Positions 8,606 to 17,405 of a stretch of 64,000 bases of DNA are shown one piece after another. Source of the DNA: Actinomycetes bacterium (GTDB lineage Bacteria > Actinomycetota > Acidimicrobiia > Acidimicrobiales > Bog-793). The position numbers and the translations under genes were made by a program. Each line of letters begins with the position of its first letter. Positions within the stretch are counted from its first letter, which is position 1. Location of the stretch: contig JAJZBI010000017.1 in assembly GCA_021798985.1 (NCBI GenBank), positions 1-64,000 on the forward strand. Direction: 5' to 3'. Under the pieces are notes generated by a model. The model had not been told where the DNA came from, did not search any database, and worked only from the letters and a program-made list of their open reading frames with translations.

Positions 8606-9837
8606 CCGCCATCTCGAGCGAGGACGAAGGGACGAGGCCTCGGCGCGACACCAATGCGGCGTCGCCGCCCCCGCCCGCTCCGCCGCCAGCGATCGTCCTG
8701 AGCGGGCTGAAGGTGGTCACGGCCAACGAGGTCATCGAGGACGGCTTCGTGCGCCTCGCAGGCGGCCGGATCACCGAGGTCGGCGCCGGGGCTCTTCCGC
8801 CCTCTGGCAGCGAGCAGCGGCACCACCTGGCGGGCCACAGCGTCCTTCCCGGGCTGATCGACCTGCACGTGCACGGCGGGGGCGGCGGCACCTACACCGA
8901 CGGCGATGCCGCCCAGGTGGAGCGCGCCGTCACCTACCACCGCCGGGCCGGCACCACGACGACGCTCGCCTCGTTGGTGACCGCCCCGGTGCCGCAGCTC
9001 CTCGGCGCGCTCGAGGGCCTCGCCGCCCTCACCGAGCACGGCACGATCGCCGGGGTGCACCTCGAGGGGCCCTTCCTCGCCCCGAGCCACTGCGGGGCAC
9101 AAGATCCCCACTCGCTCCTCGAGCCGGACGTCGCCGTGCTCGACGAGCTGCTTGACGCCGGGCGGGGGACGGTCCGCATGGTGACGATCGCGCCCGAGCT
9201 CCCCGGCGCGATCGGCCTCATCGAGGCGTGCCGTGCGGCGGGGGTCGTCGCCGCCATCGGCCACTCGAACGCCACCTACGCCGAGGCGAGCGCGGCGATC
9301 GACGCCGGCGCGACCGTCGCCACCCACCTCGGCAACGCGATGCGCACGATCCACCAGCGCGACCCGGGCATCGTCGTCGCCGCGCTGGAGCGCCCCGAGG
9401 TCACCTGCGAGCTGATCGCCGACGGCCACCACCTGAACGCCGCCGTCATCCGCCTCTTCGCCCGCGCCGCGATCGGTGGCGTCGCCCTCGTCACCGACGC
9501 GATCAGCGCGGCCGGTGCCCCCGACGGCCGCTACCGCCTCGGCCCGCTCGTCGTCGAGGTCTCGGGCGCCCACGCCTACCTCGAGGGGACCCGCACCATC
9601 GCCGGCAGCACCCTCACCACCGGCGCCGCCGTCGCCTACTGCGTGCGCGAGGCCGGCCTCGGCCTCCTCGAGGTCGCCCGCGCCGCGGCGCTCGCGCCCG
9701 CCGGCGTCCTTGGCATCGCCGATCGCGTCGGCTCGATCGCCCCCGGCAAGCAGGCGGACCTCGTCGTCCTCGACGAGGCGCTGGCGATCCGAGCCGTCAT
9801 CTGCTCCGGGGTGCTCGCGGTGGGAACGCTCGGCTGA
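8602..9837 (+). CDS. nagA: N-acetylglucosamine-6-phosphate deacetylase
   Basis: 411-residue amidohydrolase that converts GlcNAc-6-phosphate to glucosamine-6-phosphate, the DasR effector. Metal and catalytic motifs are visible: HVHGGGGG (metal site), HLEGPF (metal-binding Glu), GHSNA (His), HLGNAM (His; usually HLFNAM) and the catalytic Asp in LVTDA. About 33 extra N-terminal residues rich in Pro and Ala precede the first strand. It is translationally coupled to dasR. The deaminase partner NagB is not encoded in the window. Confidence 0.93.
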   Translation: MTAISSEDEGTRPRRDTNAASPPPPAPPPAIVLSGLKVVTANEVIEDGFVRLAGGRITEVGAGALPPSGSEQRHHLAGHSVLPGLIDLHVHGGGGGTYTDGDAAQVERAVTYHRRAGTTTTLASLVTAPVPQLLGALEGLAALTEHGTIAGVHLEGPFLAPSHCGAQDPHSLLEPDVAVLDELLDAGRGTVRMVTIAPELPGAIGLIEACRAAGVVAAIGHSNATYAEASAAIDAGATVATHLGNAMRTIHQRDPGIVVAALERPEVTCELIADGHHLNAAVIRLFARAAIGGVALVTDAISAAGAPDGRYRLGPLVVEVSGAHAYLEGTRTIAGSTLTTGAAVAYCVREAGLGLLEVARAAALAPAGVLGIADRVGSIAPGKQADLVVLDEALAIRAVICSGVLAVGTLG

Positions 9838-9850
9838 TCCGCGCCGGCCC

Positions 9851-10759
9851 TCAGGCCGACGGGCGCGCCGCGGCGCCATGGAGGGCCGCAATGGCGCGGC
9901 GGACGCCACCATTGGCCGCCGCCAGTGCTTGGCGCGCTTGGTCGGCCCGCACGCCCGCCAGCGCCATCACGAGCGCCGTCGGCAGCTCGCCGCCGGCCTC
10001 GGCAAGGCGCGCCGCCGCCTCGGCCTCGGGAAGGCCGGCAGCCGAGGCCATGATGGCCACGCAGCGCTGGCGAAGCTTCTCGTTCGCCGCCTCAACGTGG
10101 ACCATGTAGTGCGAATAGGCGCGCCCGAGGCGCACCATCACCGTCGTCGACAACGCGTTGAGGACGAGCTTGGTCGCCGTGCCGGCCTTCAGCCGGGTCG
10201 ACCCGGTGATCACCTCGGGCCCGGTCTCGGGCGCGATCACGACCTCGGCCAGCGCGCCGAGCGGCGCCGCCGGGTTGCAGGTCAACAGCACCCGCGCCGC
10301 CCCGCGCGCACCGGCGGCCTCGAGCGCGCCAACGACATAGGGCGTCGTGCCGCTGGCGCTGACCCCGAGGGCGACGTCGCCCGAGCCAAGGGCGGCAGCA
10401 GCCAGCGCTCCGGCGGCGACGTCGTCCTCGGCGCTCTCGTCGGCGCCGAGCAGGCCCCCGCTCGCGCCCGCCAGATGGGCGAGCACCATCTCCTCGCCGA
10501 CGCCAAAGGTCGGCCCGAGCTCCACTACGTCCAAGAGGGCGAGGCGTCCCGAGGTCCCAGCCCCAAAGACGTGCAGCCGGCCGCCGCTGCCGAGGCGGGG
10601 GACGATCAGCTCGGCGGCCCGCTCGATGGCATCGAGCTGCGCCGCGACCGCGTCCGGCACGCTCCGCTCCTCGGCGAGCAGCACCTCGATGATCTCGCGG
10701 CTCGAGCGCAGGTCGAGATCCGCGGTGGCGGCGTTGACCCCCTCGGTCGGCACGAGCAT
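9851..10759 (-). CDS. murQ: N-acetylmuramic acid 6-phosphate etherase
   Basis: 302-residue SIS-domain protein that cleaves the lactyl ether of MurNAc-6-phosphate to yield GlcNAc-6-phosphate, the NagA substrate. Diagnostic motifs are GAGTSGRLALLDVVE (sugar-phosphate binding) and ETGPEVITGSTRLKAGTATK. It converges on nagA with only 13 bases between stops, so the two face each other in one amino-sugar recycling locus. No MurNAc kinase or MurP permease is present. A TACCCT box five bases before the ATG and the absence of a Shine-Dalgarno suggest leaderless translation. Confidence 0.93.
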   Translation of the reverse strand: MLVPTEGVNAATADLDLRSSREIIEVLLAEERSVPDAVAAQLDAIERAAELIVPRLGSGGRLHVFGAGTSGRLALLDVVELGPTFGVGEEMVLAHLAGASGGLLGADESAEDDVAAGALAAAALGSGDVALGVSASGTTPYVVGALEAAGARGAARVLLTCNPAAPLGALAEVVIAPETGPEVITGSTRLKAGTATKLVLNALSTTVMVRLGRAYSHYMVHVEAANEKLRQRCVAIMASAAGLPEAEAAARLAEAGGELPTALVMALAGVRADQARQALAAANGGVRRAIAALHGAAARPSA

Positions 10760-10764
10760 GCCAC

Positions 10765-10770
10765 AGGGTA
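10765..10770 (-). promoter_or_regulatory. Candidate -10 box of murQ
   Basis: On the minus strand TACCCT lies five bases before the murQ ATG, with no ribosome binding site between. The arrangement fits the leaderless pattern found at other genes of the window. Confidence 0.35.
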
Positions 10771-10798
10771 TCGAGCCCCCGAGCAGGGATTCAGCCGA

Positions 10799-11461
10799 TC
10801 AGGCCTCGCGCAGGGCGCGGTGGGCCGCCACCGCCTCCCACACCGCGCCGGCCACCGCCTCGGGACAGCGCGGCCCTTCTGGCCCAGCGGCGGCGACGAC
10901 CGCCCAGTCCTTCCCCTCGGCCATCGCCGCGTAGGCGGCCGCGCAGGCGGCGAGGAAGCGGTGGTCAGACTCGTAGTGGTCCTCTGCCGGGCGGTCCCCG
11001 GACGCGCGGGCCGAGAGCCGGGCGAGGGCGAGGTCCAAGGGCAGGTCCAACAAGACGTTGAGGTCGGGCCGCGGCAGGCCGAAGACGTCGAACTCGACCC
11101 GGGCGAGGAACTCGACGATGGCGGCTCGCCGCTCACCTGCGGCCCGGGCGGCCTGGTAGGCGAGGTTGGAGGCGACGTAGCGGTCGGCGACCACGAGGTC
11201 ACAGCTCGCCATCGCCTCCAAGAGCGCGGCCCGGCCCTCCAAGCGGTCACCGGCGAAGAGCAGGCCGACCAGTCGCGGGTCGTTCGCCCGGCCGAGCTCG
11301 CCGGCGAGCAGCGCCTCGATCGCTGCGGCGAAGACGCCGCGCCCATAGCGGGGGTAGGAGACGAGCGCCACCGACAGGCCATGGGCGCGGGCGCGCTCGA
11401 CCAACAGGGCGCTCTGGGTGTGCTTGCCGGCGCCGTCGATGCCTTCGATGGCGACGAGCAT
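10799..11461 (-). CDS. tmk: Thymidylate kinase
   Basis: 220-residue P-loop nucleoside monophosphate kinase making dTDP from dTMP. Walker A is GIDGAGKHT (residues 7-15). ADRYVASNLAYQ carries the DRY/F substrate motif. VLLDLPLDLALAR and the Arg-rich lid ARASGDRPAEDHYES follow in the usual order. The length matches the actinobacterial family. It is divergent from ppdK; the 40-base spacing to murQ could allow co-transcription with it. Confidence 0.9.
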   Translation of the reverse strand: MLVAIEGIDGAGKHTQSALLVERARAHGLSVALVSYPRYGRGVFAAAIEALLAGELGRANDPRLVGLLFAGDRLEGRAALLEAMASCDLVVADRYVASNLAYQAARAAGERRAAIVEFLARVEFDVFGLPRPDLNVLLDLPLDLALARLSARASGDRPAEDHYESDHRFLAACAAAYAAMAEGKDWAVVAAAGPEGPRCPEAVAGAVWEAVAAHRALREA

Positions 11462-11467
11462 CGCTCG

Positions 11468-11473
11468 ATCCTA
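11468..11473 (-). promoter_or_regulatory. Candidate -10 box of tmk
   Basis: TAGGAT on the minus strand ends six bases before the tmk ATG; no Shine-Dalgarno is visible. This is consistent with a leaderless transcript. Confidence 0.4.
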
Positions 11474-11653
11474 CGCACCCGGCGGGCGCGGGCCCGCCGC
11501 TCCCTCGAGCCACGAGCCCAAGGCGGCGCGGTCGCCCCCAGGAGCTGGCCGGGCCCGAGGCGCGCCGCCGATTGGTCTTTTGTTCGCGCCGCGTGCTTTG
11601 CTCCTCAACGGCGAGGCGCGCGTTGCCCGGGGGGCATGCCTCGAAGGGGGACC

Positions 11654-14278
11654 ATGGGCTACGTCTTCGACCTCGGCCATGACCACGGCCGCGCCCCGCG
11701 CCAGCTAAAGGCGCTGCTCGGCGGCAAGGGAGCGAACCTCGCCGAGATGACCTCGGTGCTCGGCCTGCCGGTCCCGCCCGGCTTCACCATCTCGACCGCC
11801 GCGTGTCGCGCCTATCTCGCCGAGGGCTGGCCGGACGGCCTGAGCGAGGAGATCGCCGAGCACCTCGCCACCTTGGAGCGAGCGATCGGGCGCCGTCTCG
11901 GGGCGGCGAGCGACCCGCTGCTCGTCTCGGTGCGCTCGGGCGCCGCCCAGTCGATGCCGGGGATGATGGACACCGTCTTGAACCTCGGGCTCCACGACGC
12001 GTCGGTGCGCGGCCTCGCGACCGCACATCGCGACGAGCGCTTCGCGCTGGACTCGTTCCGCCGGCTGCTGCAGATGTATGGCCACATCGTCCTCGGCGTG
12101 CCCGATCGCGTCTTCGAGCGCGACGTCGCCGCAGCCAAAGCACGGCTCGGCGTCCGCTCGGACGCCGAGCTGGCCCCTGGCGCGCTCAGCGAGCTGATCG
12201 CCGGGCACCAGGCCCACATCGAGCGGGCCACCGGCGAGCCGTTCCCCGCCGATCCCGGCGTGCAGCTGCGCAAGGCGATCGAGGCGGTGTTCTCCTCTTG
12301 GGAGGGCGAGCGCGCCCGCGCCTATCGCGAGCGCGAGCAGATCCCCCACGACGGGGGCACGGCCGTCACCGTCCAGGCGATGGTCTTTGGCAACCGCGAC
12401 GCCAACAGCGGCACCGGGGTCGCCTTCACCCGCGATCCGGCGACGGGCGAGAATCGCCCCTACGGCGACGTGCTGTGGAACGCCCAGGGCGACGACGTCG
12501 TCGCCGGCATCCGCCATCCCCTGCCCCTCGAGGAACTCGCCGGCAAAGCACCCCAGCTGCACGTCGAGCTGATGGGGATCCTCGGCCGCCTCGAGGCCCA
12601 CTACCGCGACCTGTGCGACGTCGAGTTCACGATCGAGCAGGGCCGGCTGTTCGTCTTGCAGACCCGCGTCGGCAAGCGCACGGGTCGGGCGGCGCTGCGC
12701 ATGGCGGTCGAGATGGTCGACGACCCGGCGATCGCGCTCAGCCGCGCCGAGGCGATCCAGCGGGTGAACGCCGACCAGATCGACGGCGTGCTGCACCCCC
12801 AGTTCGCCGAGCGCGACGTCGTGGTCGCCACGCGCGGGCTCGGCGCCTCCCCGGGCGCGGCCGTCGGCGCGCTCTGCCTCAGCCCCGAGCGCGCCGTCGA
12901 GGCGGCCGCCGCGGGCACCGCCGTGATCTTGGTGCGCGACGAGACCTCTCCCGAAGACGTCGCCGGGATGCTCGCCGCGGCGGGCATCTTGACCCGACGC
13001 GGCGGCCTGGTCTCCCACGCCGCCGTGGTCGCCCGGGGCTGGGGCAAGCCGGCGGTCGTCGGCGCCGAGCGGGTCGAGATCGGCGAGGCGATGATCCGGA
13101 TCGGCGACGCGACCGTGCATGAGGGCGAGCTGCTCTCGATCGACGGCGCGACCGGCGTCGTCGTCCTCGGCGCCGTTGCCCTGGCGGCGGCCGAGCCGCC
13201 CGAGGCCCTGGCGACTTTGTGCGCGTGGGCCGATCAGATCCGTGCCGGGCACCTCGAGGTCCGGGCGAACGCCGACAACGGCGCCGACGCGGCGCTCGCC
13301 CGCTCGCTCGGCGCCGAGGGGATCGGCCTGTGCCGCACCGAGCACATGTTCCTTGACCCCGACCGCCTCCCGGTCGTACGCAAGATGATCCTCGCCGATA
13401 GCGAGGAGGAAGAAGCCGCCGCCTTGGACGAGCTGCGCGAGGTGCAGCGCGCCGATTTCGCCGCGATCTTGGAGGCGATGGACGGCCTGCCGGTCACGGT
13501 CCGGCTCCTCGACCCTCCCCTGCACGAGTTCCTGCCCGACGTGGCCTCGCTCGACTTGAAGGCGGCGATCGAGGGGCTGAGCGCCGAGGAGGAGCGCCTG
13601 CTCGAGGCGGCGCGGACCTGGAAGGAGCAGAACCCGATGCTCGGCACGCGTGGCGTGCGCCTCGGCGTCGTCAAGCCCGGGCTGTACGCGATGCAGGTCC
13701 GGGCGCTCCTCGATGCGGCCGAGGAGCGCCGGGCGGCCGGCGGGCGCCCGATCGTTGAGGTGATGATCCCCCTCACCGTGACCGGCGAGGAGCTCGCCCT
13801 CGCCCGCTCGTGGGTCGAAGACGCCATCGCCGAGCATCCCGGCGGGCAGCTCGAGGTCGCGATCGGCACGATGGTGGAGACGCCGCGGGCCGCCTTGAAG
13901 GCCGACGAGCTGGCGGCGCGCGCCGACTTCTTCTCCTTTGGCACCAACGACCTCACCCAGATGACCTTCGGCTTCAGCCGCGACGACGTCGAGGCGCGGA
14001 TGATGTCGCTGTACCTCGAGCGCGGGCTGATCCCGGCGAACCCGTTCCACACGATCGACCAGGACGCCATCGGCGAGCTGATCCGCCTCGCTGCGACGCG
14101 CGGCCGGGCGGTCAACGCCGCGCTCAAGCTCGGCGTGTGCGGCGAACACGGTGGCGATCCCGCCTCGATCGACTTCTTCTACCGCGCCGGGCTGGACTAC
14201 GTGAGCTGCTCGCCCTACCGGGTGCCGATCGCCCGCCTGGCGGCAGCCCAGGCGGTGCTCGCCACACCGGCGCCGTGA
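11654..14278 (+). CDS. ppdK: Pyruvate, phosphate dikinase
   Basis: 874 residues, the classical length, interconverting pyruvate + ATP + Pi and PEP + AMP + PPi. The N-terminal ATP-grasp domain holds GGKGANLAEMTSVLGLPVPPG and SVRSGAAQSMPGMMDT. The swivelling phosphohistidine domain has the catalytic His455 in GGLVSHAAVVARGWGKP. The C-terminal PEP barrel has GIGLCRTEHMF, SFGTNDLTQMTFG and the acid/base Cys in GVCGEHGGDP. The residue two before the catalytic His is Val453, where most family members have Thr, the target of the plant/bacterial PPDK regulatory kinase. Start ATG at 11654 follows an AAGGGGG ribosome binding site. The stop overlaps the next gene (GTGA). Confidence 0.95.
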   Translation: MGYVFDLGHDHGRAPRQLKALLGGKGANLAEMTSVLGLPVPPGFTISTAACRAYLAEGWPDGLSEEIAEHLATLERAIGRRLGAASDPLLVSVRSGAAQSMPGMMDTVLNLGLHDASVRGLATAHRDERFALDSFRRLLQMYGHIVLGVPDRVFERDVAAAKARLGVRSDAELAPGALSELIAGHQAHIERATGEPFPADPGVQLRKAIEAVFSSWEGERARAYREREQIPHDGGTAVTVQAMVFGNRDANSGTGVAFTRDPATGENRPYGDVLWNAQGDDVVAGIRHPLPLEELAGKAPQLHVELMGILGRLEAHYRDLCDVEFTIEQGRLFVLQTRVGKRTGRAALRMAVEMVDDPAIALSRAEAIQRVNADQIDGVLHPQFAERDVVVATRGLGASPGAAVGALCLSPERAVEAAAAGTAVILVRDETSPEDVAGMLAAAGILTRRGGLVSHAAVVARGWGKPAVVGAERVEIGEAMIRIGDATVHEGELLSIDGATGVVVLGAVALAAAEPPEALATLCAWADQIRAGHLEVRANADNGADAALARSLGAEGIGLCRTEHMFLDPDRLPVVRKMILADSEEEEAAALDELREVQRADFAAILEAMDGLPVTVRLLDPPLHEFLPDVASLDLKAAIEGLSAEEERLLEAARTWKEQNPMLGTRGVRLGVVKPGLYAMQVRALLDAAEERRAAGGRPIVEVMIPLTVTGEELALARSWVEDAIAEHPGGQLEVAIGTMVETPRAALKADELAARADFFSFGTNDLTQMTFGFSRDDVEARMMSLYLERGLIPANPFHTIDQDAIGELIRLAATRGRAVNAALKLGVCGEHGGDPASIDFFYRAGLDYVSCSPYRVPIARLAAAQAVLATPAP

Positions 14279-14814
14279 CGCTGCGCCCGAGCCGCAGCGA
14301 GCTCGCCGCGGCCGCCGGCCGCAGCGTCGACGACGTCATCGCACCCGGTCTCGACGTGCTGTTCTGCGGCATCAACCCGGGCCTGTACTCCGCCGCCGTC
14401 GGCCATCACTTCGCCCGGCCGGGGAACCGCTTTTGGAAGGCGCTGTTCGCGTCGGGGCTGACGGACCGGCTGGTCGCGCCCCAAGACGAGCGCGACCTGC
14501 TCGACTTTGGGATCGGGATCACCAACCTCGTCGCCCGGGCGAGCGCCATGGCCCACGAGCTCGGGCGCGACGAGCTCGTCGCGGGCGGCCAGGCGCTCCT
14601 CGCCAAGCTCGAGCGCTACGCGCCGCAGCGGCTCGCCGTGCTCGGCATCGGGGCGTTCAAGGTCGCCTTCGGCCGCCCCAGGGCCCGCCTCGGGCGCCAG
14701 GCCGAGCCGCTCGGCGGCGTGGAGACCTTCGTCCTGGCGAACCCGAGCGGCGCCCAGGCCCGCTACCAGCTCGAGGATCTGGCGGCGGCCTTCGCTGCGC
14801 TGCGCCAGCCCTGA
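14275..14814 (+). CDS. mug: G:T/U mismatch-specific DNA glycosylase, Mug type
   Basis: 179 residues, starting at GTG in the GTGA overlap with ppdK. It excises uracil, thymine or ethenocytosine from mispairs. The family motifs are present: GINPGLYSAAVGHHFARPGN (active-site Asn in GINPG) and NPSGAQARY (intercalation loop). FARPGNRFWKAL matches the Mug signature. Coupling to ppdK is unusual functionally and probably reflects compact gene packing. Confidence 0.88.
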   Translation: MTLRPSRSELAAAAGRSVDDVIAPGLDVLFCGINPGLYSAAVGHHFARPGNRFWKALFASGLTDRLVAPQDERDLLDFGIGITNLVARASAMAHELGRDELVAGGQALLAKLERYAPQRLAVLGIGAFKVAFGRPRARLGRQAEPLGGVETFVLANPSGAQARYQLEDLAAAFAALRQP

Positions 14815-15040
14815 ATCTGCCACCTCGTTGCGCTGAGCATGCGGTGTTGCCCCCAGAGCCGGCGAATTCGCCCGCATAGGCCCGCGCGCCGCGGCTGGCC
14901 GGTCGCTCGTTTTTCGACGCGTCTCGCCGGGTAGGCAAGGCACGGGTCGCGCGGCGAGGTGTTCGCCCCCGGCGCGAGCCCCTCGCCCCAACCTCGAGCC
15001 GCGGGGCGGGTCCGGGAACGCCCCGGGGGAGGACGGTGCG

Positions 15041-15106
15041 ATGCGCGTGATGGCGGCGACACACAGGTCGGAAAGAGGAGCGGTCTTCGTCGGGTTGTCG
15101 TCATGA
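15041..15106 (+). CDS. Short upstream open reading frame, 21 codons
   Basis: ATG at 15041 is preceded by GGGGGAGGA at ideal spacing. The frame runs 21 residues (MRVMAATHRSERGAVFVGLSS) and its TGA overlaps the ATG of the following gene (ATGA). That gene has no well-spaced ribosome binding site of its own, so it may be translated by coupling. The frame could be a leader peptide or simply a translation-initiation device. No homology is recognised. Confidence 0.4.
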   Translation: MRVMAATHRSERGAVFVGLSS

Positions 15107-15471
15107 TCGGCCGTCGCAAGCTCGCCCCGGCCCCCACCGTGGCCGACCTCGTCGACCTGCTGAGCGACCTCGGCGGCTCGCCGGGCGACATCGCCCACCG
15201 CCTGAGCGCCCTCGGGGTGCGCGGGGTGCCGACCGACGTCAACCAGTGCGCCATCGCCGTCTACCTGAACGCCGTGGTCGGGGCCGACCGCCACGTCCAC
15301 AGCCTGAGCGTCTGGAACGACCGCGTCCGGGTCACCTTTGGCCGGATCCTCACGCAATCGTGCGATGTGCCGCTATCGTCGTGTCTGCAGGAGTTCATCG
15401 ATCGCTTCGACGCCAGGAGCTACCCCGAGCTGGTGCGGAGCGTCGACCGCAACGAGCACACGGCACACTGA
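15103..15471 (+). CDS. Hypothetical protein (122 aa)
   Basis: I do not recognise this family. The protein is soluble, with regular amphipathic helices (TVADLVDLLSDLGGSPGDIA), a segment VPTDVNQCAIAVYLNAVVGA, and a C-terminal helix ending EFIDRFDARSYPELV. It contains two cysteines in CDVPLSSC. There is no signal peptide or membrane segment. ATG at 15103 overlaps the stop of the 21-codon frame upstream. High third-position GC supports coding. Confidence 0.65.
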   Translation: MIGRRKLAPAPTVADLVDLLSDLGGSPGDIAHRLSALGVRGVPTDVNQCAIAVYLNAVVGADRHVHSLSVWNDRVRVTFGRILTQSCDVPLSSCLQEFIDRFDARSYPELVRSVDRNEHTAH

Positions 15472-15508
15472 GCCCCCGGCGCCTGCGCCGAGGTGAAGCG
15501 AGGTGACG

Positions 15509-15742
15509 ATGGCGATGCCGTCCAAGGACCCCCGCAGCAACGACGCTTCCGAGCGGCGCCACGAACGCGACCCGCTCGCCGAGGCCGCTTCGGCGGACCT
15601 CGCCGAGGAACGGCCGCTCACCGATGAAGAGACCGAGGAGACGACCCTCGAGATCCCGATGGAGCGCCAGCTCCAGGCGTCCGAGGCCGACCTCGTCGAG
15701 CAGGCCCAGCCGGCGCCGCTCGACGAGGAGGACTGGCGCTGA
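15509..15742 (+). CDS. Hypothetical small acidic protein (77 aa)
   Basis: Highly charged and probably disordered: it is rich in Glu and Asp (RPLTDEETEETTLEIPMERQ), with no hydrophobic core and no cysteine. ATG at 15509 follows a GAGGT ribosome binding site; an ATG at 15515 and a GTG at 15503 are alternatives. It lies 37 bases after the 122-residue protein and may be co-transcribed. Function unknown. Confidence 0.55.
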   Translation: MAMPSKDPRSNDASERRHERDPLAEAASADLAEERPLTDEETEETTLEIPMERQLQASEADLVEQAQPAPLDEEDWR

Positions 15743-15928
15743 CGCCCTGGGACACGAGCTGATCCGCGGGCGACGACCCGTTAGCAAAGGCTGATCGGCC
15801 CGCGCGAGCCACCATCCCCGCGCCACGGCGCACGACGCGCCGAACCCGGCGCCGATACACCGGGCCGTGGCACCGCCCGTCCCAGCCATGCCCCGCGCGC
15901 CGCGGTCAGGGCGCGCAAGACTGACCAG

Positions 15929-17383
15929 ATGCGCCTGGCCCGAGCGGTGGTGATCGGCGCGCTCGTGCTGGCGGCGAGCTCGTCGGCCTCGGCGAGCGCC
16001 AGCGCGGCGCTCCCGGCCCGCTCGCCGATCTCCCACGTCATCGAGATCATGCTCGAGAACCACACCTTCGACGACCTGTTCGCGCACTTCCCCGGGGCGC
16101 GCGGCGTCGGATTGGGAACCACCCTGCCCTCTCCGAGTCCTGGCGGCCCGGCGGTCGCGCCGCTGTCCGCCGGAGCGAACCAAGGTGAGGTGCAGGCGGG
16201 GCTCAACAACAGCCGGGCGGCCGAGCTCGCGATGATGGACCGCCGCGGCGCTCATTTCGCGATGGATGGCTACACCCGCTACCCGGGCGAGGGGCTGTCG
16301 GCCATCACCACCTTCGGCGCATCGGTGGCGCCCAATCTGTGGTCACTCGCCCGCTCGTTCGAGCTCGCCGACGCCAACTTCCAAAGCGTCATCGGCCCCT
16401 CGCTCCCCAACACCTTGGCGGCCGTGAGCGGGACCAACGACGGCTGGACGTCCAACGCCGAGCCGCCGGCGGGGCTCGCCTGGCGCAGCATCTTCGACGA
16501 GCTCTCGGCCAAGCACCTCCGCTCGGCCTTCTACTCAGGCGTCCCGGCGTGGGTCTACGCCAACACGGTGTGGCAGAAGGTCCTCGCGCCGCACCAGCGC
16601 GTCGCGCCGCTCTCGGCGCTGTACCGGGCGCTCGGCACCGGCCAGCTGCCGGCCTTCTCCTTCGTGCGCCCCGGCGTCGGCTACAGCGAGGAGCCGCCCG
16701 AGGACATCGGCGAAGGCGACGCCTGGCTGGGCCAGCTGGTGCACGCGATCGGCCACAGCCCGGCGTGGTCCTCGACGGCGGTCTTCATCACCTACGACGA
16801 GGGCGGCGGCTTTTGGGACGGCGTGTCGCCGCCACCCTCGTCGGGATACGGGACGCGCACGCCGATGGTGATCGTCTCCCCCTACGCGCGCCGCGGCGTC
16901 TTCCACGAGATGACCACCAACCTCTCGGTGCTCTCCTACCTCGATGCGCTCTTCCACCTCGCACCGCTCAGCCCCCTGCAGGCCCGCCAGAACGACCTCG
17001 CCCGGGCCTTTGACGTCCACCAGCACCCGCTCGCGATGCCGCGTCTGCCCGTCGTGCCGGCGCGAACCGTGGCCTTTTTCGGCGCAAGCCCGCTGAGCGA
17101 CCCGCCGGCGGAGATGCCCGGCCGGCCCTTCCATCTCCTTGTCGTCGAGCAATCCCCGGCGCTTTCGCCCGTGGCGTCCTCGACCGTGCTGCACCTCTCG
17201 CTCACCGCCCCGCCCGGCCTCGCCGTGCCGGCGAGCTTCCCGCGCCGGCTGGCCTTGCACGACGGGCGGGGCGAGCTCTCCGCCGTCTTGTTCCGTCCTG
17301 GCTACTACCGCCTGACGGCAAGCGCGCCAGGGGTGCTCGGCGACCTCACCTTGGACGTGGGGGTGGGGCCGAACACGCCCTGA
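15929..17383 (+). CDS. Secreted phosphoesterase (phospholipase C / acid phosphatase superfamily)
   Basis: 484 residues. An N-terminal signal peptide (about 1-27, ending in Ala/Ser-rich sequence) exports it. The phosphoesterase-family motifs are IEIMLENHTFDDLFAHFPGA (metal and nucleophile region), FEGD-like EGDAWLGQLVHAI, FITYDEGGGFWDGVSPP and GYGTRTPMVIVSPYAR. These place it in the family of bacterial phospholipases C and AcpA-type acid phosphatases. The C-terminal ~110 residues look like a separate beta-domain. The substrate (phospholipid or phosphate ester) cannot be decided. It converges on ahpD with 22 bases between stops. Confidence 0.88.
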   Translation: MRLARAVVIGALVLAASSSASASASAALPARSPISHVIEIMLENHTFDDLFAHFPGARGVGLGTTLPSPSPGGPAVAPLSAGANQGEVQAGLNNSRAAELAMMDRRGAHFAMDGYTRYPGEGLSAITTFGASVAPNLWSLARSFELADANFQSVIGPSLPNTLAAVSGTNDGWTSNAEPPAGLAWRSIFDELSAKHLRSAFYSGVPAWVYANTVWQKVLAPHQRVAPLSALYRALGTGQLPAFSFVRPGVGYSEEPPEDIGEGDAWLGQLVHAIGHSPAWSSTAVFITYDEGGGFWDGVSPPPSSGYGTRTPMVIVSPYARRGVFHEMTTNLSVLSYLDALFHLAPLSPLQARQNDLARAFDVHQHPLAMPRLPVVPARTVAFFGASPLSDPPAEMPGRPFHLLVVEQSPALSPVASSTVLHLSLTAPPGLAVPASFPRRLALHDGRGELSAVLFRPGYYRLTASAPGVLGDLTLDVGVGPNTP

Positions 17384-17405
17384 CGCGCCGGCACGGCTGA
17401 TGGTG

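Noticed and set aside
11705..14149. 814-codon minus-strand frame inside ppdK
   Set aside because: Shadow of the ppdK codons; composition is polar and repetitive and ppdK is intact over the whole length.
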